Origin: Mactromeris polynyma
Lineage: Eukaryota > Mollusca > Bivalvia > Venerida > Mactridae
Length of the DNA: 64,000 bases
NCBI GenBank assembly: GCA_032209605.1
Contig: JASFXZ010000001.1
Location: 4,402,001 to 4,466,000 of the forward strand
Reading direction: 5' to 3'
The notes below the pieces were generated by a model. It was not told the DNA's origin, ran no database searches, and saw nothing but the letters and a program-made list of their open reading frames with translations. Positions 31,592 to 43,300 of this stretch are shown piece after piece (positions within the stretch are counted from its first letter, which is position 1; each line of letters opens with the position of its first letter). The position numbers and the translations under genes were made by a program.

Positions 31592-31672
31592 CACGATTTC
31601 AACTTCACGAATTCACAATTTCAACTTGAATTCGGGATGTTGAAATCGGGAATTCGTGATGTCGAAATCGTG
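31592..31672. repeat. Imperfect inverted repeat (hairpin)
   Basis: The left arm 31592-31614 (CACGATTTCAACTTCACGAA) and right arm 31650-31672 are inverted with two mismatches. Between them AATTTCAAC and GTTGAAAT pair again, so nearly the whole 81 bp can fold. The surroundings repeat the CACGATTTC/GAATTC words. Confidence 0.7.
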
Positions 31673-31794
31673 AAATCACGACTGATTTAAGATTATGAAT
31701 TCTTTAAGTTGAAATCTTGAAATTCTGTATCCAGTTGAATGTGCGTTTTTTATATAATACAAGGAGACATCGCAGACTTCGAAATGAAACATAC

Positions 31795-32065
31795 AACAGG
31801 ACATATCTTGAAAAAAGATGATCGGCGCAATCTGAAGCAAGCAAATTAGTTGCAATCTTGTTGTGCAACCTAATATTTAACAAGAAATCAGCAATATATA
31901 ATGCAGACGTTGTATAAGAAGTGGATTTTGGTAAAGGAAAATGGATTTCGGTTAATTTTACAAGGTTACAAGCGTTGTTCGGTTGAAGAGAAATTGCCTT
32001 GGTAGTTAACGTAAGATTTGATCGGTTTACACAACACTGATATGCAAATAGCAAAACCATTTTAG
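31795..32065 (+). repeat. Dispersed repeat family R3, copy 1
   Basis: CATATCTTGAAAAAAGATGA, TCGGCGCAATCTGAAG, TTGTTGTGCAAC, TGGATTTCGGTTAATTTTAC, GAGAAATTGCCTTGGTAGTT, AACGTAAGATTTGAT and TATGCAAATAGCAAAACCAT appear in this order. Parts recur at 46555-46695 (same strand), at 47540-47760 (reverse complement) and briefly at 52497-52520. Confidence 0.75.
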
Positions 32066-33158
32066 TACGACTGCGCCAAAAAATACACATTATTCACAAG
32101 ACATGTTTTGTAGGTTACAAATGGTTTTATAGTGTCAGCAGTCGAGTGGTAAAGATAATATATTTTAATATCCGAACATATTTGGTAGAACAACTTTGAA
32201 AACCAATACCAGTGCAGAAATGCACGAACATATGGCGACCACAACACTTCACCCTAGATAAAAGCGGATATACGGATGTGAGCTGAAATATAAACACCGA
32301 ACCTGATAACTTATGAAACTGTCATTTGCTCGATAATTTAGACACAGCTCAGTTAATTGAAGTGCAATGCGTTCAAAAATGTTGATATGATACGCCCTTT
32401 TTATCAGTTTACTTTCCTAACATTCCCCAGAACTACCCAATGGTTATTTCTTCAGGAATCACGTTTACTGTCTCGATTTAGACGCGATTTAACGGATGAA
32501 TTGAGATAAAGTGACTGTAGTTATATCACACTCATCGCTCGTTTCACCAAGTCACGTGATCTACCTTATATTTGGGCTCGTACCCGATGTCTGTCGGAAG
32601 GGAAGAAACCAAGGATATTTTTTTAATTACACTCACACGGCCTCCAAACACTCGCTTTTTCTCAAATTGAGAACAGTGTAAGCACAGCGATCGAGATTTC
32701 CGATGTTATATTAATGAATTGAATATTGTCTATACTTGAATCATGCAAAACTTCATTACTCTAGAAGCAGCTGTTAATAAGTTGGGAAGTTTTATATAAC
32801 TGTTATGAAATAGAATTCACGAAATTATCGATGGGCCCTGGTAAACCTTCCATCGGATAAAATATGTACTATTTAGAACCATGAAATGAAATGGAACTTT
32901 TCAGTGTGTTTATATATAGATGTACACGTATTTTCTTTTATGTAAGGGAGTGTAAATGAACCAAGTTTGTTACGTGAGAAGTACCAGACATGCAAATATA
33001 CAGTTTCGTTGCGGCACCCCCTGAAGAGTTCAAGTACACGCTTATTAACGCCATAGTTTGTGTGCGAGTGGATTTCATAACAAACAATATGGTCCTCGCT
33101 CAAGAGAATATTCTCCCAAACTTCTGGCAGCAATTAACTCCCTTGGTAGTTAAAAGAA
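32066..33158. other. Spacer with an exon fragment, no intact gene seen
   Basis: Apart from the broken exon copy at 32640-32695, I see no gene. The CACGTGATC at about 32552 may be an E-box, but there is nothing to link it to a transcript. Confidence 0.4.
32640..32695 (+). pseudogene. Broken copy of the exon at 56992-57164
   Basis: GCCTCCAAACACTCGCTTTT and the following 36 bases match the minus-strand exon around codons 35-54 (AASKHSLFLEF...REAIE). Here a one-base loss after TTTCTCAAATT shifts the frame into TAA. The match stops abruptly on both sides, so this is a fragment and not a whole exon. Confidence 0.6.
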
Positions 33159-36100
33159 ACCACTGCCACCACCACCAAGCTGTTCCTGATCTGGCAACCA
33201 CTGCCATCACCACCAAGCAGTTCCTGATCTGGCAACCACTGCCATCACCACCAAGCTGTTCCTGATCTGGCAACCACTGCCACCACCACCAAGCAGTTCC
33301 TGATCTGGCAACCACTGCCACCACCACCAAGCTGTTCCTGATCTGGCAACCACTGCCACCACCACCAAGCTGTTCCTGATTTGGCAACCACTGCCACCAC
33401 CACCAAGCTGTTCCTGATCTGGCAACCACTGCCACCACCACCAAGCTGTTCCTGATCTGGCGAACCACTGCTGCCACCACCACCAAGCTGTTCCTGATCT
33501 GGCAACCACTGCCACCACCACCAAGCTGTTCCTGATCTGGCGAACCACTGCTGCCACCACCACCAAGCTGTTCCTGATCTGGCGAACCACTGCTGCCACC
33601 ACCACCAAGCTGTTCCTGATCTGGCAACCACTGCCACCACCACCAAGCTGTTCCTGATCTGGCGAACCACTGCTGCCACCACCACCAAGCTGTTCCTGAT
33701 CTGGCAACCACTGCCACCACCACCAAGCTGTTCCTGATATGGCAACCACTGCCACCACCACCAAGCTGTTCTTGTTCTGGCAACCACTGCCACCACCACC
33801 AAGCTGTTCCTGATCTGGCAACCATGGCCACCACCACCAAGCTGTTCCTGATCTGGCGAACCACTGCTGCCACCACCACCAAGCTGTTCCTGATCTGGCG
33901 AACCACTGCTGCCACCACCACCAAGCTGTTCCTGATCTGGCAACCACTGCAACCACCACCAAGCTGTTCCTGATATGGCAACCACTGCCACCACCACCAA
34001 GCTGTTCTTGATCTGGCAACCACTGCCACCACCACCAAGCTGTTCCTGATATGGCAACCACTGCCACCACAACCAAGCTGTTCCTGATATGGCGAACCAC
34101 TGCTGCCACCACCACCAAGCTGTTCCTGATATGGCAACCACTGCCACCACCACCAAGCTGTTCCTGATCTGGCAACCACTGCCACCACCACCACCACCAA
34201 GCTGTTCCTGATCTGGCAACCACTGCCACCACAACCAAGCTGTTTCTTATCTGGCAACCACTGCCACCACCACCAAGCTATTCCTGATCTAGCAAGCACT
34301 GTCACCACCACCACCACCAAGCTGTTCCTGATCTGGCAACCACTGCCACCACCACCAAGCTGGTCCTGATCTGGCAACCACTGCCACCACCACCAAGCTG
34401 TTCCAAATATGGCAACCACTGCCACCACCACCAAGCTTTTCTTGATCTGGCAACCACTGCCACCACCACCAAGCTGTTCCTGATCTGGCAACCACTGCCA
34501 CCACCACCAAGCTGTTCCTGATCTGGCGAACCACTGCTGCCACCACCACCAAGCTGTTCCTGATCTGGCAATCACTGCAACCACCACCAAGCTGTTCTTG
34601 ATCTGGCAACCACTGCCACCACCACCAAGCTGTTCCTGATATGGCAACCACTGCCACCACCACCAAGCTGTTCCTGATATGGCGAACCACTGCTGCCACC
34701 ACCACCAAGCTGTTCCTGATCTGGCAACCACTGCCACCACCACCAAGCTGTTCCTGATATGGCAACCACTGCCACCACCACCAAGCTGTTCCTGATCTGG
34801 CAACCACTGCCACCACCACCAAGCTGTTCCTGATCTGGCAACCACTGCCACCACCACCAAGCTGTTCCTGATCTGGCAACCACTGCCACCACCACCAAGC
34901 TGTTCCTGATCTGGCGAACCACTGCTGCCACCACCACCAAGCTGTTCCTGATCTGGCAACCACTGCCACCACCACCAAGCTGTTCCTGATCTGGCGAACC
35001 ACTGCTGCCACCACCACCAAGCTGTTCCTGATCTGGCGAACCACTGCTGCCACCACCACCAAGCTGTTCCTGATCTGGCAACCACTGCCACCACCACCAA
35101 GCTGTTCCTGATATGGCAACCACTGCCACCACCACCAAGCTGTTCTTGTTCTGGCAACCACTGCCACCACCACCAAGCTGTTCCTGATCTGGCAACCACT
35201 GCCACCACCACCAAGCTGTTCCTGATCTGGCGAACCACTGCTGCCACCACCACCAAGCTGTTCCTGATCTGGCGAACCACTGCTGCCACCACCACCAAGC
35301 TGTTCCTGATCTGGCAACCACTGCAACCACCACCAAGCTGTTCCTGATATGGCAACCACTGCCACCACCACCAAGCTGTTCTTGATCTGGCAACCACTGC
35401 CACCACCACCAAGCTGTTCCTGATATGGCAACCACTGCCACCACAACCAAGCTGTTCCTGATATGGCGAACCACTGCTGCCACCACCACCAAGCTGTTCC
35501 TGATCTGGCAACCACTGCCACCACCACCAAGCTGGTCCTGATCTGGCAACCACTGCCACCACCACCAAGCTGTTCCTAATATGGCAACCACTGCCACCAC
35601 CACCAAGCTTTTCTTGATCTGGCAACCACTGCCACCACCACCAAGCTGTTCCTGATCTGGCAACCACTGCCACCACCACCAAGCTGTTCCTGATCTGGCG
35701 AACCACTGCTGCCACCACCACCAAGCTGTTCCTGATCTGGCAATCACTGCAACCACCACCAAGCTGTTCCTGATATGGCAACCACTGCCACCACCACCAA
35801 GCTGTTCTTGATCTGGCAACCACTGCCACCACCACCAAGCTGTTCCTGATATGGCAACCACTGCCACCACCACCAAGCTGTTCCTGATATGGCGAACCAC
35901 TGCTGCCACCACCACCAAGCTGTTCCTGATATGGCAACCACTGCCACCACCACCAAGCTGTTCCTGATCTGGCAACCACTGCCACATCCACCACCACCAA
36001 GCTGTTCCTGATCTGGCAACCACTGCCACCACAACCAAGCTGTTCCTTATCTGGCAACCACTGCCACCACCACCAAGCTATTCCTGATCTAGCAACCACT

Positions 36101-39100
36101 GTCACCACTACCACCACCAAGCTGTTCCTGATCTGGCAACCACTGCCACCACCACCACCACCAAGCTGTTCCTGATCTGGCAACCACTGCCACCATAACC
36201 AAGCTGTTTCTTATCTGGCAACCACTGCCACCACCACCAAGCTATTCCTGATCTAGCAACCACTGTCACCACCACCACCACCAAGCTGTTCCTGATCTGG
36301 CAACCACTGCCACCACCACCAAGCTGTTCCTGATCTGGCAACCACTGCCACCACCACCAAGCTGTTCCTGATATGGCAACCACTGCCACCACCACCAAGC
36401 TGTTCCTGATCTGGCAACCACTGCCACCACCACCAAGCTGTTCCTGATCTGGCAACCACTGCCACCACCACCAAGCTGTTCCTGATCTGGCGAACCACTG
36501 CTGCCACCACCACCAAGCTGTTCCTGATCTGGCAACCACTGCCACCACCACCAAGCTGTTCCTGATATGGCAACCACTGCCACCACCACCAAGCTGTTCT
36601 TGTTCTGGCAACCACTGCCACCACCACCAAGCTGTTCCTGATCTGGCAACCACTGCCACCACCACCAAGCTGTTCCTGATCTGGCGAACCACTGCTGCCA
36701 CCACCACCAAGCTGTTCCTGATCTGGCGAACCACTGCTGCCACCACCACCAAGCTGTTCCTGATCTGGCAACCACTGCAACCACCACCAAGCTGTTCCTG
36801 ATCTGGCAACCACTGCCACCACCACCAAGCTGTTCTTGATCTGGCAACCACTGCCACCACCACCAAGCTGTTCCTGATATGGCAACCACTGCCACCACAA
36901 CCAAGCTGTTCCTGATATGGCGAACCACTGCTGCCACCACCACCAAGCTGTTCCTGATCTGGCAACCACTGCCACCACCACCAAGCTGGTCCTGATCTGG
37001 CAACCACTGCCACCACCACCAAGCTGTTCCTAATATGGCAACCACTGCCACCACCACCAAGCTTTTCTTGATCTGGCAACCACTGCCACCACCACCAAGC
37101 TGTTCCTGATCTGGCAACCACTGCCACCACCACCAAGCTGTTCCTGATCTGGCGAACCACTGCTGCCACCACCACCAAGCTGTTCCTGATCTGGCAATCA
37201 CTGCAACCACCACCAAGCTGTTCCTGATATGGCAACCACTGCCACCACCACCAAGCTGTTCTTGATCTGGCAACCACTGCCACCACCACCAAGCTGTTCC
37301 TGATATGGCAACCACTGCCACCACCACCAAGCTGTTCCTGATATGGCGAACCACTGCTGCCACCACCACCAAGCTGTTCCTGATATGGCAACCACTGCCA
37401 CCACCACCAAGCTGTTCCTGATCTGGCAACCACTGCCACATCCACCACCACCAAGCTGTTCCTGATCTGGCAACCACTGCCACCACAACCAAGCTGTTCC
37501 TTATCTGGCAACCACTGCCACCACCACCAAGCTATTCCTGATCTAGCATCCACTGTCACCACTACCACCACCAAGCTGTTCCTGATCTGGCAACCACTGC
37601 CACCACCACCACCACCAAGCTGTTCCTGATCTGGCAACCACTGCCACCATAACCAAGCTGTTTCTTATCTGGCAACCACTGCCACCACCACCAAGCTATT
37701 CCTGATCTAGCAACCACTGTCACCACCACCACCACCAAGCTGTTCCTGATCTGGCAACCACTGCCACCACCACCAAGCTGTTCCTGATCTGGCAACCACT
37801 GCCACCACCACCAAGCTGTTCCTGATATGGCAACCACTGCCACCACCACCAAGCTGTTCCTGATCTGGCAACCACTGCCACCACCACCAAGCTGTTCCTG
37901 ATCTGGCAACCACTGCCACCACCACCAAGCTGTTCCTGATCTGGCGAACCACTGCTGCCACCACCACCAAGCTGTTCCTGATCTGGCAACCACTGCAACC
38001 ACCACCAAGCTGTTCCTGATATGGCAACCACTGCCACCACCACCAAGCTGTTCTTGATCTGGCAACCACTGCCACCACCACCAAGCTGTTCCTGATATGG
38101 CAACCACTGCCACCACCACCAAGCTGTTCCTGATATGGCGAACCACTGCTGCCACCACCACCAAGCTGTTCCTGATATGGCAACCACTGCCACCACCACC
38201 AAGCTGTTCCTAATCTGGCAACCACTGTCACCACCACCACTACCAAGCTGTTCCTGATCTGGCAACCACTGCCACCACCACCACCACCAAGCTGTTCCTG
38301 ATCTGGCAACCACTGTCACCACCACCACCACCAAGCTGTTCCTGATCTGGCAACCACTGCCACCACAACCAAGCTGTTCCTGATCTGGCAACCACTGTCA
38401 CCACCACCACCACCAAGCTGTTCCTGATCTGGCAACCACTGCCACCACCACCAAGCTGTTCCTGATCTGGCAACCACTGTCACCACCACCACCACCAAGC
38501 TGTTCCTGATATGGCAACCACTGCCACCACAACCAAGCTGTTCCTAATCTGGCAACCACTGCCACCACCACCAAGCTGTTCCTGATCTGGCAACCACTGT
38601 CACCACCACCACCACTAAGCTGTTCCTGATCTGGCAACCACTGCCACCACCACCACCACCAAGCTGTTCCTGATCTGGCAACCACTGCCACCACCACCAA
38701 GCTGTTCCTGATCTGGCAACCACTGCCACCACCACCACCACCAAGCTGTTCCTGATCTGGCAACCACTGCCACCACAACCAAGCTGTTCCTTATCTGGCA
38801 ACCACTGCCACCACCACCAAGCTATTCCTGATCTGGCAACCACTGCCCCCACCACCACCACCAAGCTGTTCCTGATCTGGCAACCACTGTCACCACCACC
38901 ACCACCAAGCTGTTCCTAATCTGGCAACCACTGCCCCCACCACCACCACCAAGCTGTTCCTGATCTGGCAACCACTGCCATCACCACCAAGCTGTTCCTG
39001 ATCTGGCAACCACTGCCACCACCACCAAGCTGTTCCTGATCTGGCAACCACTGCCACCACCACCAAGCTGTTCCTGATCTGGCCATCACTGCCACCACCA

Positions 39101-39331
39101 CCACCACCAAGCTGTTCCTGATCTGGCCATCACTGCCACCACCACCACCACCAAGCTGTTCCTGATCTGGCAACCACTGCCACCACCACCAAGCTGTTCC
39201 TGATATGGCAACCACTGCCACCACCACCAAGCTGTTCCTGATCTGGCCATCACTGCCACCACCACCACCACCAAGCTGTTCCTGATCTGGCAACCACTGC
39301 CACCACCACCAAGCTGTTCCTGATCTGGCAG
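33159..39331. repeat. 38/42/44-bp minisatellite, 6.2 kb, about 155 units, with a 1454-bp higher-order repeat
   Basis: The 38-bp unit begins CAACCACTGCCACCACCACC and ends AAGCTGTTCCTGATCTGG. A 42-bp form starts CGAACCACTGCTGCC, and longer forms add one or two CCA/CCACCA. Marker variants (CCACATCCACC, AAGCTTTTCTTGATC, AAGCTGGTCC, GTTCTTGTTCTGG, GCAATCACTGCAACC) recur in the same order 1454 bp apart, for example CCACATCCACC at 35983 and 37437. The right end is the most uniform, with many (CCA)5-6 units. The minus strand has no stop in any frame of the unit, so very long minus frames result. Confidence 0.98.
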
Positions 39332-40401
39332 GATTTTATTTTTAATGACTTTTCTAATTATTCCAAAAATATATATGCCTCTAGTACTCGGTAAAAATGC
39401 AGGTTTATTTGAGATAAATGTAAATTTCGGTTTAAAAGTTTGAAATGGTGACATAGAATCTAGAACTTTCTGTTTTGACAGTTGTGGCCTAACGGAATCA
39501 GATCAAGAAAGTTCACTCATTGTAGATCAAGGTGTATTTCTTGAAGGCTTTTTTATTTCAAATAATGTGGCTTAATATCAATGAATGATGACCATTTAGA
39601 AGAAATCCAGGTAGTTCATCTAGGTTATAAAACTACCTTAATTGCTACTCAGTAGATGAGAAAATACACGACATATCACTAAAACACACATCGATTCCTG
39701 GCCGTTCAATATCTAACTTTACTCTTTCTGATGTCTGCTTGAATTGGCAACAAGATGGCGACTTAAGTGGTTATTTCCAGGTCATTATTGTATTATGGGA
39801 TTTGAATGTATTCATTCAATGTTCAATTCCGTCAATTTGTGGGGTCAATTAGTTCCATTGTGACAGTTTATAAGTTCAGACAACAAAAAGTCACGTGACA
39901 GGAAATGCGCCATTTTGAAAGGAGGAGCGTTCATGGACATTTTAATAGAACATTCATGTATAACTGCCATACAAATGAGTTGATATAGTGTTAGTATAGT
40001 CATAAGTTTTGGTTATTTCATTTCATTTAAAGGAATCTTGCATAACTCAGCTTTATGGTTTTAAAGTTGTAAGGAAAATGTTTCTATCGCATATTCATTT
40101 ATTTTTCGCCGCTTCTCTATTAATTGTCTCATGGTTCCGAACTCAAAATGTAATCAATAACTCATTATGGTTTACATACGATAATCGACGACCATTTTTA
40201 AAAGTAGAGTAGTTATTTTTCTGAGCAAAACAGATAACACTAAGCTTCAATAAATTGCAGAATAGTTCCTGCATAAGATTGGGGTGATAATGCGTCTCAT
40301 TGGGCGTTAATTTGTGTCCTTAACGTGATGATCTAGACGTTCGTGAGAAGATGTTACATTCTGCATACTCGTATGTAATTGTTAGCATGGGTTTCATAGT
40401 A
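39332..40401. other. Spacer, no gene seen
   Basis: No supported ORF. AATGTAATCAATAACTC and similar AT-rich sequence; nothing was classified. Confidence 0.4.
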
Positions 40402-40573
40402 CAGTCGGACCTCCTTCATTCGAATTCATGGGGTCCGAATTTTATTTCGAATAATACATAGTTTAAAATAGCCTATTTCTATTCGAGAAGTCTAAGAAAA
40501 GATCTAAAAATTATTTCTTCGGATGATACCAAGTATTCGGATAGAAGGCTGTCGAATAAACGAGGTTCAACTG
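40402..40573. mobile_element. Mariner-like MITE, CAGTCGGACC family, TA target duplication
   Basis: The left end CAGTCGGACCTCCTTCATTC is inverted at the right end GAATAAACGAGGTTCAACTG with a few mismatches, and TA is on both sides. 172 bp. The subterminal words TCGAATAAACGAGG and ATTCGGATAGAAGG are shared with 10028-10191. Confidence 0.85.
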
Positions 40574-40833
40574 TATGTATCAAAACAAAATTGATCAATT
40601 TTACATAGCTGTACAAAAATACCAAGTTCATCAACTGCAATACAATTAAGTGCACTTGTCTTCGTCTAACATACAAAACATGTTTTGATTATCATAACAT
40701 GCACCTACTTTCCTTAACGTACTTTTGTGGAAAATTTGTAATTTATCAAATGCTCGGCCGCATGGTCTTTATCAAAAATGAAGCAAGAATTGGGGTTCGT
40801 CATTGATACCAGTATTTAACCGTAATATATGTT

Positions 40834-41031
40834 TATGCCCCCCTTCGAAGAAGCGAGGACATATTGGTTTGCACATGTCGGTCGATCGGTTTGTCCGCCG
40901 GTCGGTCGGTCCGTAACCTTTTCGTTTCCGATCAATAACTCATCATCCTCAACTAGGTCCACACATTCATCTTGGGTACCCTATTATTTTTGGGGTCACG
41001 GGGTCAAAGGTCAAGGTCACAGGGGGGCATA
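40834..41031. mobile_element. Short MITE with TATGCCCCCCT inverted ends
   Basis: The left end TATGCCCCCCTTCGAAGAAG and right end CAGGGGGGCATA are inverted over about 11 bp. The interior has GGTCGGTCGGTCCG and a run of GGTCA half-sites (40992-41020): GGGTCAAAGGTCA is a DR1 arrangement at 41001-41013 and TCAAGGTCA lies at 41011-41019. The open frame it contains is not a gene. Confidence 0.75.
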
Positions 41032-41089
41032 ACGTTTTACAAACATCTCTTGTTCACATTTAGCTCTATCATCTGGTTGGATTCAACAT

Positions 41090-42085
41090 CATTTAAACAA
41101 CACATTATTTAAACAAAAGTATAGAAATTGGTTTAAACTACACACTACTTATCAACAGGTAAAGATGTTTTTTTAAACAACACACTATCTATAAACAAGT
41201 ATAGAAGTTGGTTTAAACAACACATTACTCATTAACAAATATAGAGGTTGGTTATTTGACAATTTCAATATAAGAACATTTGGCGTTGCCATTTTACTTG
41301 CTTGTCTAAAGATTTAGTATAAGCTTGTATATAAGTTGGTTTAAACAACATATAACTTATAAACACGTATATAAGTTGGTTGAAACAACACATTACTTAA
41401 ACAACAGTATAAAATTAGGTTTAAACAACACATTACTTAAACAACAGTATAAAATTAGGTTTAAACAACACATTACTTAAACAACAGTATAAAATTAGGT
41501 TTTAACAACACATTACTTAAACAACAGTATAAAATTAGGTTTAAACAACACATTACTTAAACAACAGTATAAAATTAGGTTTAAACAACACATTACTTAA
41601 ACAACAGTATAAAATTAGGTTTAAACAACACACTACTTATAAACAAGTATAGAAGTTGGTTTAAACAACACATTACTCATTAACAAATATAGAGGTTGGT
41701 TATTTGACAATTTCAATATAAGAACATTTGGCGTTGCCATTTTACTTGCTTGTCTAAAGATTTAGTATAAGCTTGTATATAAGTTGGTTTAAACAACATA
41801 TAACTTATAAACACGTATATAAGTTGGTTGAAACAACACATTACTTAAACAACAGTATAAAATTAGGTTTTAACAACACATTACTTAAACAACAGTATAA
41901 AATTAGGTTTAAACAACACATTACTTAAACAACAGTATAAAATTAGGTTTAAACAACACATTACTTAAACAACAGTATAAAATTAGGTTTAAACAACACA
42001 CTACTTATAAACAAGTATAGAGTTTGGTTTAAACAACACATTACTTATAAACAGGTATAGAATTTGGCTTAAACAACACGTTATG
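41090..42085. repeat. 40-bp minisatellite with 448-bp higher-order repeat
   Basis: The unit TTAAACAACACATTACTTAA plus ACAACAGTATAAAATTAGGT (40 bp) is nearly invariant in two blocks (about 41390-41630 and 41830-42000). The blocks are separated by a longer segment containing GGTTATTTGACAATTTCAAT and GGCGTTGCCATTTTACTTGC. That segment occurs at 41249 and 41697, 448 bp apart, with a third truncated copy at about 42105-42133. Confidence 0.95.
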
Positions 42086-42139
42086 TATTCAATAAAAGAA
42101 CAGTTGGCGTTGCCATTTTACTTGCTTGTCTAAAACAAT

Positions 42140-43095
42140 ATTGCTTGAAACACCTGAAATGCAATTAATGGATTCCGAAAAGCTCGGTGTTGTAAAAACA
42201 ATCCTCTCTTCCATTAACCAGAATTTTAGAGACATTACCAGAAACACAACATAGTTCAGGTTCAAACTGTCCGAGAATCTTACTGACGACAGAAATCTGC
42301 GAAAATTGTCTTCGTAACGCTAAGTATGGCTTCACGAACCTTACTTATTTGTGTCTCTACAAGACCTCTATTCGCATAAATATTCCATTTGTTATCTCTT
42401 AATTATGTCCAGAGGTTAAACGTGCCTTGGATTCTAAGGATTGATAAGGAGTGTTCCAGAATATTTCTTCAGGTGATTGGCATTTTTGTATATAGGTCTA
42501 CTAGTACTTTGCAGATTTTCTGATGCGTGCTAAATGGCAAACGATGTGCTAACATAGAGTTCGAGGCTACTGAACGAACGGTGCATTCCTTTGTGGTGAG
42601 TAGCATATATTGCGTAAGTCACGACAATACTTCAACAAGAAAAACAACAACAACAAAAACATGTTTGTTGGCGCATCTAAACGAAGCCAATACCGTGCAA
42701 TGCAATGTGCCTGAACAAGATGGACAGCGTTACTGTGGTGACAATTTGTCTAAAAAGCAAAAAAATCTATTGTCGACATTAAGTTGAGGAGAATTTTTAC
42801 GTTCGTTTAAAAGAATGTGCAGTCGGAGTGTTGCAAAAGTTCCCCTTCTTGCTGAAATATTATGGAGTCTTTCGTTGGTAATCTTCTCATAGCTTTTAGA
42901 TTATTTTGCGTACATATTTTAATTAATTCTAATCAAACATTGTACAATAATGTATGTATGCCATACTCGTGTGTGTGTATTTGTTGCTCAATGGTGTTAC
43001 TTATAATTAATCATAAAAATAATCAAAAAGTAATACTGCAACTCGTATATCTCTCAGTACCAATTACATGGATATTTGTGTAAACAAAAGTAGAC
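42140..43095. other. Intergenic sequence, no gene supported
   Basis: The 86-codon plus frame 42527-42787 has a polar, Thr/Lys-rich composition. It lacks any motif, so I do not call it a gene. Confidence 0.35.
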
Positions 43096-43300
43096 ATCCC
43101 CCTTGTTCGTCCTCCTTAATCGTCCTTAATTGTCCTTTATGGTCGGACAGGCCATTCCATGCGCCCCTGTTCGCTTGCGTATTTACCCTTGCACCTCCTC
43201 TATGCCTGATAATTTGTGGACTGTAGTTTTTCAGGAGGTCTGTATGGGGAGGTATTGTATTGTCTTGTGTATTTGCCATTCCCTGTAGCAACTTATTCTC
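43096..43300 (-). repeat. Dispersed repeat family R1, copy
   Basis: CCCCCTTGTTCGTCCTCC, TTTATGGTCGGACAGGCCAT, TGCACCTCCTCTATGCCTGA, TGTATGGGGAGGTATTG and CCCTGTAGCAACTTATTCTC align with the reverse complement of 27685-27875. Confidence 0.85.

Noticed and set aside
31704..32247. Minus ORFs of 128 and 61 codons
   Set aside because: They lie on the R3 dispersed repeat and have no recognisable motif.
23902..39331. Possible CRISPR-like arrays
   Set aside because: Units are contiguous without unique spacers, and the genome is eukaryotic.
33100..39454. Many long minus-strand ORFs (1027, 509, 488, 413, 408 codons and more)
   Set aside because: All lie in the 38/42/44-bp array and are frame-rotated translations of the same unit, which has no minus-strand stop. 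No splice sites, start context or protein family.
40829..41032. 67-codon plus ORF (MFMPPFEEARTYWFAHVGRS)
   Set aside because: It coincides with the TATGCCCCCC MITE; the frame is a by-product.
43064..43291. 75-codon minus ORF, and plus ORFs at 44315-44735
   Set aside because: They lie within R1 dispersed repeat copies and are not conserved as frames between copies.
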